NCBI RefSeq assembly: GCF_016097555.1
Contig: NC_054703.1
Coordinates: 38,097,177-38,161,176 of the forward strand
DNA length: 64,000 nt
Source: Gigantopelta aegis
Taxonomy: Eukaryota > Mollusca > Gastropoda > Neomphalida > Peltospiridae
Direction of reading: 5' to 3'
The notes beneath the pieces were generated by a model, which saw nothing but the letters and a program-made list of their open reading frames with translations, did not search any database and was not told the origin of the DNA. Shown here piece after piece: positions 62,627-64,000 of this stretch. Numbering within the stretch: the stretch's first letter is position 1; each line of letters begins with the position of its first letter. The position numbers and the translations under genes were made by a program.

Positions 62627-63892
62627 TGTCACGGGGATCCTATAATACCCGTAATTGAGTGAAACACGATTATCAAAATATCTCTCCTAACTGTATATCT
62701 ATTAGATCTCTCTGTAACAGGCTGTTATACCCGCTTTGGCTCGTCTAGGTATGATAAGAGATAAGATCTTATATAAGTATATATTATTATAGCACGTTTA
62801 GTTCACTAGAAAACACAACAAAAACACAATACACTTTGGAATTTGTATTAACCTACGCTGACAAATGTACTGCCGCAGTAGTTAATGAACAACAACAAAT
62901 AATAACAACCCAGAACTGATCACTTAATTAGTTAATCTCTAGGTGTCTAGTTTACACAATATGCTAATCACTTCACCGTGACACAACACCCACACGTGTG
63001 ATAATTGAGAAACGCGTCCAGGAGAACTTAATTAATAAAGGAATTACAACTCTATTCCTAACTGGTTAATTTTTAATTAACCCTTAACTACTCGTTCAGT
63101 AACGTGTGATAATTGAGAAACGCTGCCAGGGGAACTTAATTAATAAAGGAATTACTACTCTATTCCTAACTGGTTAATTTTTAATTAACCCTTAACTACT
63201 CATTCAGTAACCTTGTAACACAGAATTAATACTGGTACCTATCACAATAAAGACAATAACCTACAGTTTACCTAGGTCCTCTAGGATGACTGGCTAAGCT
63301 TTATATTACCAAATACTCGTATAAATGTTAGAGCTGTAAGTCTACGATTTACTTCGTCAGATGACCGAAGACACTGTCTAAAGAATATTGGTATAATACT
63401 GTATTAAAATATTAAAAGTCACATCAATCACATCAAGGTTATACAACAGAGCAGAAATAATATATAATTACCAGTCCGGACGGACAACGTTCCCCCTGGA
63501 TGCCTTCCTATGTCTCTCCCCGATATCTCTAAAACCCTAGCTATTTGTTATAAAATCAGAATATCGCCTGGGAGCACATCGCGGCACCGAATCTTATCAT
63601 GTGAGTTTCCACCACGACCACGCCGGCATATTTTTCTTAGATCGCCAGACTTAATGACGCCGATCGTCGCCAATCACGGTCGTCGAAACCGCACTCGCAG
63701 AGGTATTACGTAACTACTGGCCACATGGCCTCCACATCTGCACTAAGTGCATATTGGAATGCACGGTCGCGCGAAGTTATTACGTAACAAGTTGCCCACC
63801 TCGGCTAAGTGCAATTTGGAACTGCACACGGCCCTCTAACACAATTAATATCGCCACAGGCGAAAACAAACTTAAGAGCATGTTCCGTCACA
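62627..63892. mobile_element. Solo LTR (1266 bp) of an LTR retrotransposon
   Basis: Begins TGTCACGG and ends CCGTCACA, the TG...CA form of LTRs. The exact 5-bp duplication AGGTG flanks it (62622-62626 and 63893-63897). The flanks are two parts of one LINE, so this is an insertion into that LINE. There is no internal region, so it is the remnant left after recombination between two LTRs. The family is unassigned. An internal tandem duplication of about 111 bp lies at roughly 62990-63215. Confidence 0.75.
62990..63215. repeat. 111-bp tandem duplication inside the solo LTR
   Basis: CGTGTGATAATTGAGAAACG, GGAACTTAATTAATAAAGGA and ATTAACCCTTAACTACTC occur twice, about 110 bp apart, with few differences. 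Confidence 0.85.
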
Positions 63893-63897
63893 AGGTG

Positions 63898-64000
63898 ATC
63901 AATGGTAGAGTAACCTTTTCTGAAAGCTGTTTGAGCTTCGTTTAATATATTATTTTCTTCAATAAAGGTATTTAATCGGTTGTTTAAAATAGTCGTAAAT
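63898..64000 (-). pseudogene. LINE reverse transcriptase, upstream segment (partial)
   Basis: On the minus strand this reads FTTILNNRLNTFIEENNILN and EAQTAFRKGYSTIDHL, the conserved fingers region of LINE reverse transcriptases (NRL, QxxFRxGxSTxDH). It continues past the window edge. Confidence 0.8.

Overview
The window looks like nuclear DNA of an animal, most likely a gastropod mollusc. Coding exons are short, carry GT/AG splice signals and are scattered among introns. Between a third and a half of the sequence is satellite or minisatellite DNA, SINEs and DNA transposons. The dominant SINEs have tRNA-like heads and a core and tail resembling those I know from mollusc genomes. The species cannot be named from the sequence alone.

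Layout. 1 to about 4.1 kb is the right-hand part of a Polinton/Maverick: the end of DNA polymerase B, an accessory protein, a packaging-type ATPase and an integrase with a chromodomain-like tail. 4.1-8.1 kb holds a TTAA-flanked repeat, two exons of a PAN-like family (one broken) and SINEs. 8.4-13.6 kb is a 37-bp satellite with higher-order structure. 13.9-21 kb is SINEs, TTAA-flanked MITE-like elements and a hairpin. 21.3-27.0 kb is an 87-bp satellite. 27.9-29.3 kb is a 47/56-bp minisatellite. 29.4-42.2 kb holds more SINEs, a Tc1/mariner fragment, TTAA elements (one split by a Crypton-like insertion) and a 143-bp minisatellite.

The main host genes lie on the minus strand. A three-exon gene (47746 down to 43273) encodes a predicted 209-residue protein with a PAN/apple-like cysteine region and a C-type lectin domain. 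All its junctions are phase 1. An extra phase-1 exon with its own stop and poly(A) signal sits inside its last intron. A second candidate gene (60217 down to 49902) is read from three phase-matched exons and encodes a cysteine-rich, PAN-like protein. Two PAN exons at 5.8-6.8 kb belong to the same family as the lectin gene's first exon.

The most striking observation is that minisatellites at this locus are built from exon edges. The 61-bp array at 42.3-43.3 kb repeats the last codons and stop of the lectin exon. The 54-bp array at 50.1-51.0 kb repeats a splice acceptor and the first bases of the next exon. Single tandem duplications straddle two more exon edges.

The right end (54.6-64 kb) holds a broken DDE_Tnp_4 transposon with a SAP/SWIM partner gene (ISL2EU-like), nested SINE and LINE insertions, long microsatellites, and a LINE split by a solo LTR with a 5-bp target duplication. 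A LINE fragment shares its 3' tail with the abundant SINEs, which points to it as their mobilising partner.
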